A DNA stretch of 64,000 nt from a virus, in IMG/VR virus record IMGVR_UViG_3300037088_000882, positions 1 through 64,000 of that record; one strand, written 5' to 3'. Made by a program: the position numbers and the translations under genes. The notes beneath the pieces were generated by a model. That model searched no databases and was not told the DNA's origin. It worked only from the letters and a program-made list of their open reading frames with translations. Numbering within the stretch: the stretch's first letter is position 1; the number at the start of each line of letters is the position of its first letter. Below, piece after piece: positions 44,082-52,645 of this stretch.

Positions 44082-45766
44082 GACATTTTTACCTTATAAA
44101 GTTTAGTTCCATCCGCAAAGTATACTTCCACGCCATTATGGTATAACCTTGTTGATGAATTGATTGGTGAATTTTTTATTTCCTTTTTATGGTCCTTATC
44201 TCTAAATAATACTGTTTTATCATCGTCGGCTAAAATATTTAATCCATTTTCTAGTGAGATAAAATTAACTGCCCCAGGACCCGTCATGGGTTCTATCCAA
44301 ACTGAATATTTTGAGAAATTTTCATTAAAGATCAATATGTACTGCCAAAAATTTCCACCTTTTTCTACAATAAGAACAGAGGTGTGTCCTTCATGTTTTG
44401 CATCTATTATTCGAAACCCATTTAACTCGCTTACCAGAATATTGACGCAATGTCCCGGACTGTAGGGTACAGCAAGATGGCATTTCATGAAATCGTCTTG
44501 AGTTATTATGCCAGGGAAGATCTTATAGGAAGGGCATAGGTTGCTTACGGGCTTAGTTTGATGTAGGAGTCTACCTAATCGTTCAAAAGAGTTCTCTACG
44601 AGTTCTCCGTTGTTTATAGAATAGATTAAACCATTCGCACCAAACATTGCTTCAGCTGACATGACACTTACAGGTTTTTTAGATAAATCATAGAAGCATA
44701 TTTGCCCATCTAATCCTGGATGACCTATAATTGGGTCTTCTCCATAAATAGATAACATTTCAAGATTGTTTCGGCCAGTTTTAGTGAAATTAAATACTTG
44801 TTTATCCTCTTTATAAACCCCTGAATTTGTTATGGCATAACGGGTTTTATCGAAGAAGTAAATTTTTTGTATTGTTGATGAGAATTCTTTTACCAGTTCC
44901 ACTATAAAGCCTCCTTGACTGGAGACTGACTTTCCTTGAGAAATTGCAATAGAAACCAAATCAGCATAAGGAGGAATTGATCTTTCTCCTTTACTGAAAA
45001 CAGCCTTGTACCAATCAAGATGTTTTTTAGGAATTACTGAGAAATCCTGGCAGGACTTGGGTAAAGTTACGTCTTTATCGAAAACTGAGATTCCCTTATC
45101 CATTCTTTTACCCCATTCAGCAGGAGCAAAATTAGGATGAAAACCTTTATAAGGGTGTATGCCAACATACATCTGGAAGGTAACTACTGCAAAACTAAAC
45201 CAGTCAGTAAGTTCAGTGAACACCCCTTGAGGAGCCTGTCGGTCTCGTACGGATTCCATCAAGGCCATGGCCGGGAATGACGGAGTTTTCCAAGAATCCA
45301 CATCGATACAATAAACAATTTTCATGTCACTGCTTATTAGAAAATTCATTTCATTATAATCGACTATAAGAAATTTGTTTTTATGAACAAATTCTAATGT
45401 TTTTTGCATGCCCGAGATCATTTCAATTATATCTTTGGGGCTAATGTTTTTTTCATCTCTGAAGTTTTTAGTAAAAATTTTACACAGAAATTCTGTGCTG
45501 TCGACATAGGGCATGGTAAACCCTATAGGCATCATATCTTTTGGATCATATAAGGGCTCGATGGGGGCGAGAATATTGTCTCTATTAAGGGTCCCGAGTT
45601 CCTGGATCTTGGCCACAGGGATCATTTGTTTAGGGTCGTGGTATATTTTATAAGCTATTGAATCCTTACAATAAACAACGCCTTGGCCTCCCGCAGCTTT
45701 ATAATCTTTATCGGTAAGGGTTATAATTCCACTTTTCTTTTTTACTTTGGTTACTTTTGAATTCAT
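44078..45766 (-). CDS. Protein kinase-like protein
   Basis: 562 residues. N-terminal kinase fold: Gly-rich loop AAGGQGVVY (24-32), likely ATP-binding Lys40 (AYKIY), a catalytic-loop-like VDYNEMNF with Asp136 and Asn141, DVD (155-157) in the DFG place, and TDWFSFAVVTFQMYVGIHPY in the C-lobe. The usual HRD is replaced, so the active site is atypical. The last ~250 residues look like a beta-rich repeat (propeller-like) domain. It forms a set with the PP2C and VWA genes, as in TerY-P triads. Confidence 0.78.
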   Translation of the reverse strand: MNSKVTKVKKKSGIITLTDKDYKAAGGQGVVYCKDSIAYKIYHDPKQMIPVAKIQELGTLNRDNILAPIEPLYDPKDMMPIGFTMPYVDSTEFLCKIFTKNFRDEKNISPKDIIEMISGMQKTLEFVHKNKFLIVDYNEMNFLISSDMKIVYCIDVDSWKTPSFPAMALMESVRDRQAPQGVFTELTDWFSFAVVTFQMYVGIHPYKGFHPNFAPAEWGKRMDKGISVFDKDVTLPKSCQDFSVIPKKHLDWYKAVFSKGERSIPPYADLVSIAISQGKSVSSQGGFIVELVKEFSSTIQKIYFFDKTRYAITNSGVYKEDKQVFNFTKTGRNNLEMLSIYGEDPIIGHPGLDGQICFYDLSKKPVSVMSAEAMFGANGLIYSINNGELVENSFERLGRLLHQTKPVSNLCPSYKIFPGIITQDDFMKCHLAVPYSPGHCVNILVSELNGFRIIDAKHEGHTSVLIVEKGGNFWQYILIFNENFSKYSVWIEPMTGPGAVNFISLENGLNILADDDKTVLFRDKDHKKEIKNSPINSSTRLYHNGVEVYFADGTKLYKVKMS

Positions 45767-45988
45767 TTAATCCCATCCATAGGAACGAATTTCTTGAGCT
45801 ATGCTTCTTAGGCTGTCTTCAGTCTTTTCTCTTTGATGCCCAAATACTTCGTAACCACTGTCGATTAATGGTGTAGGGTCTAAAAAAGCGTCGGCTATAC
45901 CTTCTAATATGTTAGCTGGAGTCATACCTACACTGATCCATGTTTGTACGGTTTTACGAATTAAGAGTTTTTCTTCTGTTAAAGTCAT
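45767..45988 (-). CDS. Hypothetical protein
   Basis: 73 residues, acidic and helical, with no cysteine or membrane segment. Begins LTEEKLLIRKTVQTWISVG. It ends exactly where the kinase gene begins, so it is part of the same transcript. Function unknown. Confidence 0.6.
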   Translation of the reverse strand: MTLTEEKLLIRKTVQTWISVGMTPANILEGIADAFLDPTPLIDSGYEVFGHQREKTEDSLRSIAQEIRSYGWD

Positions 45989-45991
45989 ATG

Positions 45992-46435
45992 TTATCCGTA
46001 ATAGGCAGATAGGAGCCATTTAGGTTTTTCATCCGTATTAAGATGAGTTTTACAAAATTCTGTGAAAGCTTTTAGATTCTCTTCTTTTACCTCTAAATGA
46101 TAAGGAATTTCAAGAGCAGCATCCCATTCTGTGCTTAATTTTGTTTTGAGAACTGATAAAATTGGGCTTGGTTCATCTCCGTAACCTTGATAGATTAATT
46201 CTACTGGAAGTGGGTGGGCTTTCTTGAACCCGTTTTTATGGTTATAGTATTCATCACATTTTTCATCTTGTATCCCATTTAGAAAATTCCCCTTTTCGTC
46301 AAATACTCTAAAAGGAGGAATATAGCCACAAACAGCGTTAAACCACCAATCCTCAATATCATCCGACCAAGGATATTCTGTTTCATTATCTAATACGATA
46401 CCAAAACAAATTGTTGCCCGTGCATCTGAGCCCAT
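45992..46435 (-). CDS. Hypothetical protein
   Basis: 147 residues preceded by AGGAGGA. The start GSDARATICFGIVLDNETEYPW and DIEDWWFN motif recur in phage hypothetical proteins of this size; no function is known to me. It has several Cys and Trp residues and no export signal. Confidence 0.62.
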   Translation of the reverse strand: MGSDARATICFGIVLDNETEYPWSDDIEDWWFNAVCGYIPPFRVFDEKGNFLNGIQDEKCDEYYNHKNGFKKAHPLPVELIYQGYGDEPSPILSVLKTKLSTEWDAALEIPYHLEVKEENLKAFTEFCKTHLNTDEKPKWLLSAYYG

Positions 46436-46443
46436 GATTCCTC

Positions 46444-46542
46444 CTAAATATTATATAGAATGCATAGTGTGATAAAAGCCATAGTAAATAAACCTGCTAT
46501 GGCCGAGATTAAATGCTTTTCTAAAAACTTTTTATATGGCAT
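46444..46542 (-). CDS. 32-residue membrane peptide
   Basis: ATG 46542 overlaps the TGA of the lipoprotein gene (TGATG), a coupled start. The sequence is a basic N-terminus (PYKKFLEKH) followed by one hydrophobic helix (LISAIAGLFTMAFITLCILY). It might be a small membrane anchor or toxin-like peptide; confidence is limited because it is short. Confidence 0.45.
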   Translation of the reverse strand: MPYKKFLEKHLISAIAGLFTMAFITLCILYNI

Positions 46543-47096
46543 CAATCCCCGCCTCCTCCGCCACCACCAGCATCTCCTGAAGCGTCACCTGAGGGGCTTT
46601 CTGTGGCCGTTTCAGGTGCTGGAGAGGGGGCTTCATGATCTACTTCGGGAGCAGGTGATGGTAATGCATGGTCAACCTCTGTGACAGGTGTTGGGGTAGA
46701 TGGTGTTGTAGCTTGTCCAACTTCTGTAATAGGCTCTGAGGCCACAGGAGCACTATGGTCGACTTCTATCTCAGGGGATCCATTAGGGTTATTAGTGACA
46801 TCAACCTCTTGTTCTAACCCTTTTACTTCTTCAATTTTTTCTATTTGGTTATTATTTTGAACAGGGGATTGAGTTGATCGAGACCATATTACGGCATTGT
46901 AATTATTGCTTATTGGAGTTCTCGATGTTGTGTAATAATAATCGTTATTTGAATTACAGATGATGTAATAATATAACCAGGAATCATCTGATTGTTGGGC
47001 CCGATAAACCTTTACTTGTTCTTTTGCTGCTTGATGAACTGGTTTTGATTCACAAGCAATTAGTAACATAAAAGCAATGAGAATAAAGTTTTTCAT
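46542..47096 (-). CDS. Probable lipoprotein with acidic Pro-rich repeats
   Basis: 184 residues. The N-terminus has a lipobox (LIAFMLLIAC/ES) with cysteine 14 or so as the lipidation site. The mature part begins with a small Tyr-rich domain (WLYYYIICNSNNDYYY). The C-terminal ~90 residues are low-complexity Glu/Pro/Ser/Thr, with EVDH repeated four times and PSPAP units, ending in a Gly-rich run. The gene overlaps its upstream neighbour (ATGA). Probably displayed on the host envelope; superinfection exclusion is possible. Confidence 0.65.
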   Translation of the reverse strand: MKNFILIAFMLLIACESKPVHQAAKEQVKVYRAQQSDDSWLYYYIICNSNNDYYYTTSRTPISNNYNAVIWSRSTQSPVQNNNQIEKIEEVKGLEQEVDVTNNPNGSPEIEVDHSAPVASEPITEVGQATTPSTPTPVTEVDHALPSPAPEVDHEAPSPAPETATESPSGDASGDAGGGGGGGD

Positions 47097-47587
47097 GCTA
47101 CCTTCCTTTCTTCGAAGATTTTGGATTTTTGATGCATATATTCAACAAGGGATAAGGCTATGGTACTTAGTAAAAAAATAACGTGTATAGAGCATTTTAC
47201 TATGACTTCTCGGTCAGATGTAGCATTAGAATCAATGAAGACTTTCAGTAAATGTATGGATGACACACCGATGAGGGACATCCCAATTTTAACTTTTAAA
47301 TAACCACTGCTGATATGTTCGGAATTATCGGTCATTTTTTCAACAAAGGCATGATAACTACCTGTGATAATGATTCTGACCAGGTTGGCTATCATAACAA
47401 TATCGACCAGAGAGAGGACGGCCATCATCATTAAATTTTCATCCATATGATGAAAATCTTTGCCTAATAAATAAACACTTTCGACGAATTTAACTGCATA
47501 AAATACTTGACAGATAATCAGGCCTAAGTAAAACGGGACTAATAGCCATTTACTGCTTTTGATTATTGCTTGAATACCCTTACTCAT
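47093..47587 (-). CDS. UPF0114/YqhA-type membrane protein
   Basis: About 164 residues from ATG 47587, with GAGG upstream; a GTG at 47599 is also in frame but less likely. Residues WLLVPFYLGLIICQVFY and DIVMIANLVRIIITGSYHAF match the UPF0114/YqhA family, and three to four hydrophobic helices are visible. Bacterial members are inner-membrane proteins of unknown function. Start overlaps the end of the 172-residue gene. Confidence 0.75.
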   Translation of the reverse strand: MSKGIQAIIKSSKWLLVPFYLGLIICQVFYAVKFVESVYLLGKDFHHMDENLMMMAVLSLVDIVMIANLVRIIITGSYHAFVEKMTDNSEHISSGYLKVKIGMSLIGVSSIHLLKVFIDSNATSDREVIVKCSIHVIFLLSTIALSLVEYMHQKSKIFEERKVA

Positions 47588-48098
47588 TATTATCCTCACT
47601 TTTTATGACTTTTGTAATAGAGTTCCTTCTCACAATTGCTATAAGATCGTAATCAGTAAACCTCTCTAATTCTTTATGTACAAGTTCGAGAACCTGGTCA
47701 TGGGTCTCGGCCACTACGAACTGGGTTGTAGTTGTTAAAGCTATTGAACTTACAATAGATACTCCATCTGAATCACTCCCGATTTTAGGTTTTGCCTGTT
47801 CTTTTATTGATCCTTTACTTAAATCTGGGTGCTCGTAGACAATCTCGTAAGAATACATTATACTACCTTTCTTTGTCTTTTTTATCGAGTATATTGGATT
47901 TCCTCTAATAAGTGAAATTAGTAGGGAAAATTGATGACTCTTTATTTCTTTTCTGGCATAACTTAAAACCAGCTCCTGGGAATCTGCCGCGATATATTCC
48001 GTTATTTTTTTATAATAAAGGGCATTTTTTGAAACCTGTTCAGCAACAGTTCCTTTGCTTAGATCGGGGCATTCATAAGTTAATTCGTAAAGGGTCAT
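47580..48098 (-). CDS. Protein with an internal duplication
   Basis: 172 residues formed by two similar halves. Each begins YE-[LI]-x-YE-x-PDLSKG-[TS]-[VI]-x-EQ and contains a further match ending in RGNPI/RRNSI. The second copy has an extra SSIALTTTTQ segment. The gene overlaps its neighbours by a few bases on both sides. Family unknown; a tandem-domain binding protein is likely. Confidence 0.6.
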   Translation of the reverse strand: MTLYELTYECPDLSKGTVAEQVSKNALYYKKITEYIAADSQELVLSYARKEIKSHQFSLLISLIRGNPIYSIKKTKKGSIMYSYEIVYEHPDLSKGSIKEQAKPKIGSDSDGVSIVSSIALTTTTQFVVAETHDQVLELVHKELERFTDYDLIAIVRRNSITKVIKSEDNNE

Positions 48099-48994
48099 TT
48101 TTTATAAAGCCCATTTGTAATTATGTAATTAAATAATTCCTCGGGAATAAGCTTTAATATTTGCTCTTTAATTCCATTATCAGCAAGGTACTCATGCTCA
48201 GAGGACTCGAAAAGGTTACGTACTTTAGTCGAGGACATTTCTGCTAAAGGTTTATCTGGAAGCAGGTAAATGTGTGGTTGTTTTAAAAACCAATTAACTT
48301 TAGCAACATCAAAAGAAATCCCGGCTCTCGGGATGACAATAAAACGAATCATTCGTTCAAGGTATTCATAATTATACCAGGAATCAAAAGTTAAGGCGTT
48401 ATCTAGGCCTATTGCCATTGAAAATTCGTATTGGTCTCCAGCAAGGTTTTTAGATATGGATTTAACAAGGTGATAGGTTTCTCCTTGAAATTGGTTATCA
48501 ATTTCATAAGAAGAGACCCTTATTCGGGCATCTTGTTTTACGAGAATTTTGAGCATTTCAAGGCGCTGTTTTGCGGAAGCAAGTTTCTTATTATCCATGT
48601 GGGCTGCACAGGGCATTAACCATACCTCATCGAAGTTTCGGCTGAAAGAGAGAATAGCTTGAGCTGCTTGAAGATGCCCGTAGTGAGGAGGATTGAAAGC
48701 TCCACCTAATATGGCAACTTTAGTTTTTCGTCCCAAGGTTTTATATTGTAATTGACGTCTGTTTATTTTAACTAAAGTGTTATCAATAAGCTCTTTAGGG
48801 GACCATTCGTTCTCATTACAGAGTTGAAGAACCGAGCATAACAAATCACCAGTCTCTTCTTTAAGATTGGGGACATCGATATATCTGCTTAACTCGATTG
48901 TTTCTCGAAGAATGTCATCAATTCTTTCTTTAAGAGGAGTTCGGCCAAAGTTGTTAACGAAAACTTCATTGATCTTTTTTATCGATTCTTCCAT
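48095..48994 (-). CDS. MazG-like domain fused to nicotinate/NMN adenylyltransferase
   Basis: 299 residues. The N-terminal ~85 residues have the all-alpha MazG-type metal sites EXXE (Glu31-Glu34) and EXXD (Glu47-Asp50). From ~90 an HIGH-type nucleotidyltransferase follows: GGAFNPPHYGH (97-107), with SSTKVR (254-259) as the ISSTxxR motif, i.e. NadD/NMN adenylyltransferase making NAD from the mononucleotide. A fusion of pyrophosphohydrolase and NAD synthesis is unusual. Overlaps the downstream gene (ATGA). Confidence 0.86.
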   Translation of the reverse strand: MEESIKKINEVFVNNFGRTPLKERIDDILRETIELSRYIDVPNLKEETGDLLCSVLQLCNENEWSPKELIDNTLVKINRRQLQYKTLGRKTKVAILGGAFNPPHYGHLQAAQAILSFSRNFDEVWLMPCAAHMDNKKLASAKQRLEMLKILVKQDARIRVSSYEIDNQFQGETYHLVKSISKNLAGDQYEFSMAIGLDNALTFDSWYNYEYLERMIRFIVIPRAGISFDVAKVNWFLKQPHIYLLPDKPLAEMSSTKVRNLFESSEHEYLADNGIKEQILKLIPEELFNYIITNGLYKK

Positions 48995-49000
48995 TTTTCC

Positions 49001-49399
49001 TCATTCCGTTATTTTTTTCAAGTCCTCCGCACGTTTATCTACGGTCGCTTTCTTATTATACATATTTATCGTAATGAAATCTTTGTTGGATACCAGATCC
49101 CATAACCCGCATGTTTTAAGATTGTTTATAATTGAGAATAAGAAAGTTTTATTTCGAACCCATCTACGTTCAGGTTTATTAAAATCATAATAAGAGATTT
49201 TACTTAGGAATTTTACATCAGGAGGTTGCATTTCGATAGTGTTTGTGCTATCAAAATAGAAAAGTTTTAGAGATAACTCTTTATCTTTGAACCATTTAAT
49301 AATTTCGATAATAGGGTAGTTCATGACGACACAGCTTTTTTGACCTTTGTACAAACCTCTTAAAGTAAATACTGAATCGATTATAGCTGTAGGGAACAT
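49001..49399 (-). CDS. Hypothetical protein
   Basis: 132 residues with AGGTAAGG upstream of the start. Mixed alpha/beta with many hydrophobic and aromatic residues and a basic C-terminus. No recognisable domain. It sits between the HTH operon and the NadD fusion gene. Confidence 0.55.
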   Translation of the reverse strand: MFPTAIIDSVFTLRGLYKGQKSCVVMNYPIIEIIKWFKDKELSLKLFYFDSTNTIEMQPPDVKFLSKISYYDFNKPERRWVRNKTFLFSIINNLKTCGLWDLVSNKDFITINMYNKKATVDKRAEDLKKITE

Positions 49400-49401
49400 A
49401 A

Positions 49402-50172
49402 TTACCTTACCTCTCGTATTTCAATTACAGACGGATTGGTACATTCGACAAATTCAAGATTTGCTCGGCCTAGTGTGTTTAGGTTATTAACGAAGCACTT
49501 TAAAAGACTTTTTGATTCTTCGGAATGGCTGTCTGCGGGAAATTGAAAAAGGGTGACATACAATTTAAATTTTACAGATCTTTCCGCTTTTAATTTGGAG
49601 AAGAAGTTCTTTAAACTGGGATCAAGGCTCATTACGTATTCTTTGAATTTTAAATGCTTTATCCGTTGTACAAATTCTATTCGTTCTGATTTTGTCATGT
49701 CCTCCCAATTAACTGGAAGCATTTTAGAGAAATCGCTTTTAGTTTCTTTTTTAACGGACTCTTTTATTTCTATTTCACTTGCGATTACGGGCTCAATAAC
49801 AGGAAAACTAAAATCGGAAAGAATTTGAGCCCCTTTCTTTAAATCTTTCTTGGGTTGTTCGGGATCTTGCTGAGTGATGGGTTTTGTTTTTGCTATTTCT
49901 TTAACTGAAGCATCCCAGAACTCTTTTGTTACAAAAAACCGTTCCTTACAAAATTTGTAATATCCGTGTTCTTTTTCATTTACGTAATAGGAACAGCATT
50001 CTCTTTTAAGTGCCTTTGCTGGCTCTTTATTTAATGTTAACATACCGCATTCAAAATCTTTTTGAGCCATGTCTGGATATTTAGCACAAAACCCTTTATA
50101 AAGGGTATCTAAAGGGACTCCAACAATTTTAAAGCTTTTACAAAAGTTTATTAGGTTATTTTTTTGTTTCAT
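49402..50172 (-). CDS. Hypothetical protein with central linker
   Basis: 256 residues. A basic, Cys-containing N-terminal domain (ECCSYYVNEKEHGYYKFCKE, perhaps metal-binding) is followed by a Pro/Lys-rich linker (about 95-150) and a helical C-terminal domain. Overlaps the upstream HTH gene by 4 nt (ATGA). Its partner relation to the HTH protein is inferred from the overlap. Confidence 0.55.
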   Translation of the reverse strand: MKQKNNLINFCKSFKIVGVPLDTLYKGFCAKYPDMAQKDFECGMLTLNKEPAKALKRECCSYYVNEKEHGYYKFCKERFFVTKEFWDASVKEIAKTKPITQQDPEQPKKDLKKGAQILSDFSFPVIEPVIASEIEIKESVKKETKSDFSKMLPVNWEDMTKSERIEFVQRIKHLKFKEYVMSLDPSLKNFFSKLKAERSVKFKLYVTLFQFPADSHSEESKSLLKCFVNNLNTLGRANLEFVECTNPSVIEIREVR

Positions 50173-50723
50173 CTGAATCCCCTTGTGAAATGAGGGAGCC
50201 TCACCTCGTGTAATTTATACAGATTTTTATTTATTAAAGAAAAAAGTTCGAAATAATAATGGGCTTGAGAGCCTTCATGAGTCTTACTTAGTTTTGTCAA
50301 GCATTTGCAAAAACGATGTCTGATCTTAACTTGACTCATCGCATGTTCTTTTTTAAACTTAAAAATAACGTTAATTCTTCGAGCTGTTTCAGATTGGCAT
50401 GTTGTGGTCAACATTGACTTTAAGATCTCTATTTCAAGAGGATTGAATATTTTAGAAAGATCGTTTTCAAGATTTTCTGTGTTAAAAGAATTTATTTCTT
50501 TCATGAATAAGAATCTGGTTCTTATTCTTTTCATTCGACTTGAGATAGCTCCTTGAGTCACTCCGAGTAGTCTAGCTATTTCTCTTTGGTCTATTTTCTT
50601 GATAACATGATAAACAAATAAGTCTTGTTCTGATTTCGGCAGCTTATGAAAAAACTCAGGATTTTCTTCAAATGTTTGACGGAGAAAATTAATACGGCCC
50701 TTTACGGTTATTGTATCGTTCAT
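50169..50723 (-). CDS. DNA-binding protein with sigma-like HTH domains
   Basis: 184 residues. Residues ~28-70 form a sigma70 region 4-like helix-turn-helix (LPKSEQDLFVYHVI, then REIARLLGVTQGAISSRMKR). A second, weaker HTH-like unit follows at ~92-140 (FNPLEIEILKSMLTTTCQSE...). It may direct transcription of phage genes or act as an anti-host regulator. No region 2 is present, so it is not a complete sigma factor. Confidence 0.65.
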   Translation of the reverse strand: MNDTITVKGRINFLRQTFEENPEFFHKLPKSEQDLFVYHVIKKIDQREIARLLGVTQGAISSRMKRIRTRFLFMKEINSFNTENLENDLSKIFNPLEIEILKSMLTTTCQSETARRINVIFKFKKEHAMSQVKIRHRFCKCLTKLSKTHEGSQAHYYFELFSLINKNLYKLHEVRLPHFTRGFR

Positions 50724-50739
50724 AGATTATGATACTGTT

Positions 50740-51165
50740 TTATTTCCCTTCATAAAAGAAATATTTTTCACAGAGTGGGCAACGAATTTTTTCTCCCACA
50801 GGAGGTGTTTCAGATCTATGTGCAAATCCGTCATCCCCTATTACAAGAGCCCAGCAATCACCAATTTCCTCACCTTGAGCATCAAATTTTCCGGAAAGTT
50901 TAAAACCGGCATTTATTTTTTTCATTTCTCGAATTATTAGATTTATAGCTTCGACCATACCGTAGTTTTTTTCTGACCCATCCCATTTGATTCCTGAGTA
51001 ATCTTCAGTTAATTCAAGATCAATGTGAACATAATCATCGTTGATTTTCCATTCGGGGTGGTCTCGTGTGTCTTCCCCTAGAAATTCATTAATTGCTTTT
51101 AATTCATTTATGTTTAACTCATTACCAAATTTAAGAACTCCAGAAAATTGAGTTGTATACCCCAT
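50740..51165 (-). CDS. Hypothetical protein with C-terminal CPLC knuckle
   Basis: 141 residues, preceded by AAAGAAAGG. It starts MGYTTQFSGVLKFG, a pattern shared by phage proteins of similar size, and ends with CPLCEKYFFY, a lone CxxC pair. The fold is unknown. It lies immediately downstream of the structured RNA candidate at 51193-51300. Confidence 0.6.
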   Translation of the reverse strand: MGYTTQFSGVLKFGNELNINELKAINEFLGEDTRDHPEWKINDDYVHIDLELTEDYSGIKWDGSEKNYGMVEAINLIIREMKKINAGFKLSGKFDAQGEEIGDCWALVIGDDGFAHRSETPPVGEKIRCPLCEKYFFYEGK

Positions 51166-51192
51166 TGTTAGACCTTTCTTTAAATAATTAGA

Positions 51193-51300
51193 GCATCTTT
51201 ACACGCCAATGCAAAATGCCGAGTGTGTCAGCTACACCTGTGACCCGGCCTCCGTATCGTGTAGAGAACTTTTCTATCACATCTACTAATGTAAAGATGC
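51193..51300 (-). ncRNA. Structured RNA candidate with long terminal helix
   Basis: On the minus strand GCATCTTTACA and TGTAAAGATGC form a perfect 11-bp closing helix around ~86 nt. Inside, GTAGA/TCTAC and GCCGGGT/ACTCGGC helices and a CTACAC/GTGTAG alternative are possible. It fills the gap between the PP2C gene and the next gene, with no T-run, so it is not a simple terminator. No known family recognised. It could be a processed ncRNA or an mRNA leader. Confidence 0.6.
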
Positions 51301-51302
51301 CC

Positions 51303-52112
51303 TTAAATTGATATTGCAGCGATTCCTATATCATCACTATGAGACCAGTTTTTTCCTAATAAGCTTTTTTTAAGAAATCCCATTGTTCTTTTTACAAAGA
51401 CTCCCTGGGTATTTGGGAAATCCATAACTTCTAACATCATTTGCTGGTCGAAGACTGGGTCCTTGTTATGGTTTAGGTAATGATCGAGTCCATCAGTTGT
51501 GACCGCTATTATGTCACCAGGGCCAGGATTTACCACGGTACAAAAAGGATGGTCGAATGGGTTATCTGTTATGAAAGGCTCGTCTTTACCTAGTTCTCCT
51601 TCAGTCCTACGAACTGTATTATCTGGACCGAGTTTTTTTATGTAATCGTCTCGAGATGTAATCAAATAGAAAGGAGCATTTGTTTGGGGGTATTCAATTT
51701 TTATGTATTCAATGCAGTCTTTATCTCTCTTTTTATGTAATATGTACCCATCTCCCCATCCAAATAAATAGGTAAGATTGTCGTGAACGGATACTATCAT
51801 TAAGAGAGTAGCTTGTAAGGAGTTTATGCTTATAGGGTATAATTTTCTGATTTCATCGGCACGTTTTATAATACTATTCCCTAATAGAGGTGCTAAGGTA
51901 TTTATTTTTACTTCAAAAAACAGATCATGAAAAGATTGTAGAACATATCGAGATACATGGCAAAGAATTTGAGATCCAATTTCTGAATTCTCGGCAGAGG
52001 AGCAACCATCGGATATGATTGCATAATGTAGGTTTTTATAAGTTCCAGATAAAGCGTAGTCTTGGCAAACTTGGTGAGTGGTACCTATTTCAAAATATGA
52101 GTCGGTATTCAT
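51303..52112 (-). CDS. PP2C-family serine/threonine phosphatase
   Basis: 269 residues. Metal-binding SDGCSS (Asp35), an internal VTTDGLDHY motif, and a C-terminal SDDIGI (Asp260-261) are the PP2C signature positions. The N-terminal QVCQDYAL matches the 'xNQD' strand. It would remove phosphates placed by the kinase at 44078. Adjacent and nearby genes include a VWA protein, as in TerY-P systems. Overlaps the HAD-like gene by 4 nt. Confidence 0.85.
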   Translation of the reverse strand: MNTDSYFEIGTTHQVCQDYALSGTYKNLHYAIISDGCSSAENSEIGSQILCHVSRYVLQSFHDLFFEVKINTLAPLLGNSIIKRADEIRKLYPISINSLQATLLMIVSVHDNLTYLFGWGDGYILHKKRDKDCIEYIKIEYPQTNAPFYLITSRDDYIKKLGPDNTVRRTEGELGKDEPFITDNPFDHPFCTVVNPGPGDIIAVTTDGLDHYLNHNKDPVFDQQMMLEVMDFPNTQGVFVKRTMGFLKKSLLGKNWSHSDDIGIAAISI

Positions 52113-52483
52113 TTTGGCCTCTTTAAAAAGAGAAAAGGAGTTGTAAAGTAATCTCCATAAATTTCTGTGTCATCTATATGGAGGTCAATTTTTTGTGCTT
52201 TACAGTAGTCGGCTTTTGTTTTATTCCATAATTTTTTACTTAACCAAGGTTCTCCATTTTTATCGTATCGAACGGGAGTTCCTTTTCTTTTGTGGTAAGA
52301 AGTAATAGAAAAGACTTTATTGAAGCTTATTCCTAAAGCCTTTAACTTTTTTCGAAAAGCAGGTGAATCTTCTTCTCCTGTAATAATGTGTACTTTATGC
52401 CCTGCCTCGACAAGCGTGTTTGTTAATACTCGGAAGACTTCATAGGCATCCAAGATTCCATGGAAATCGAAACCAAAGTTCAT
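52109..52483 (-). CDS. HAD-like phosphatase/hydrolase
   Basis: 124 residues. DFHG in place of DxDG at residues 6-9, IITG as motif II and IDLHIDDTEIYGDY as the acidic motif IV point to the haloacid dehalogenase fold, in a short version common in phages. The nucleophile Asp and the acid pair are present. The substrate is unknown; nucleotide or end-healing roles occur in relatives. Starts within the stop of the 52-residue gene. Confidence 0.7.
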   Translation of the reverse strand: MNFGFDFHGILDAYEVFRVLTNTLVEAGHKVHIITGEEDSPAFRKKLKALGISFNKVFSITSYHKRKGTPVRYDKNGEPWLSKKLWNKTKADYCKAQKIDLHIDDTEIYGDYFTTPFLFLKRPK

Positions 52484-52638
52484 TTTTTACCCTTTATCCT
52501 TGCTTTGTATTCTTTAATTTCTTCTTCTGTTGGATCCCAATCTAATAGTCCAAGAGAGTCATCAATTTCCCATTGTTCCCTTGCAGATCGATCATTGTAA
52601 TTTGAGGGCCTTTGTAATGCACGGTCAACGCTACTCAT
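52480..52638 (-). CDS. 52-residue hypothetical protein
   Basis: ATG 52638 to TGA 52480 (ATGA overlap with the HAD gene). Charged, with DDSLGLLDWDPTEEEIKEYK and a basic tail, probably helical. It resembles small phage accessory peptides. No function known. Confidence 0.6.
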   Translation of the reverse strand: MSSVDRALQRPSNYNDRSAREQWEIDDSLGLLDWDPTEEEIKEYKARIKGKK

Positions 52639-52645
52639 ATTATTC

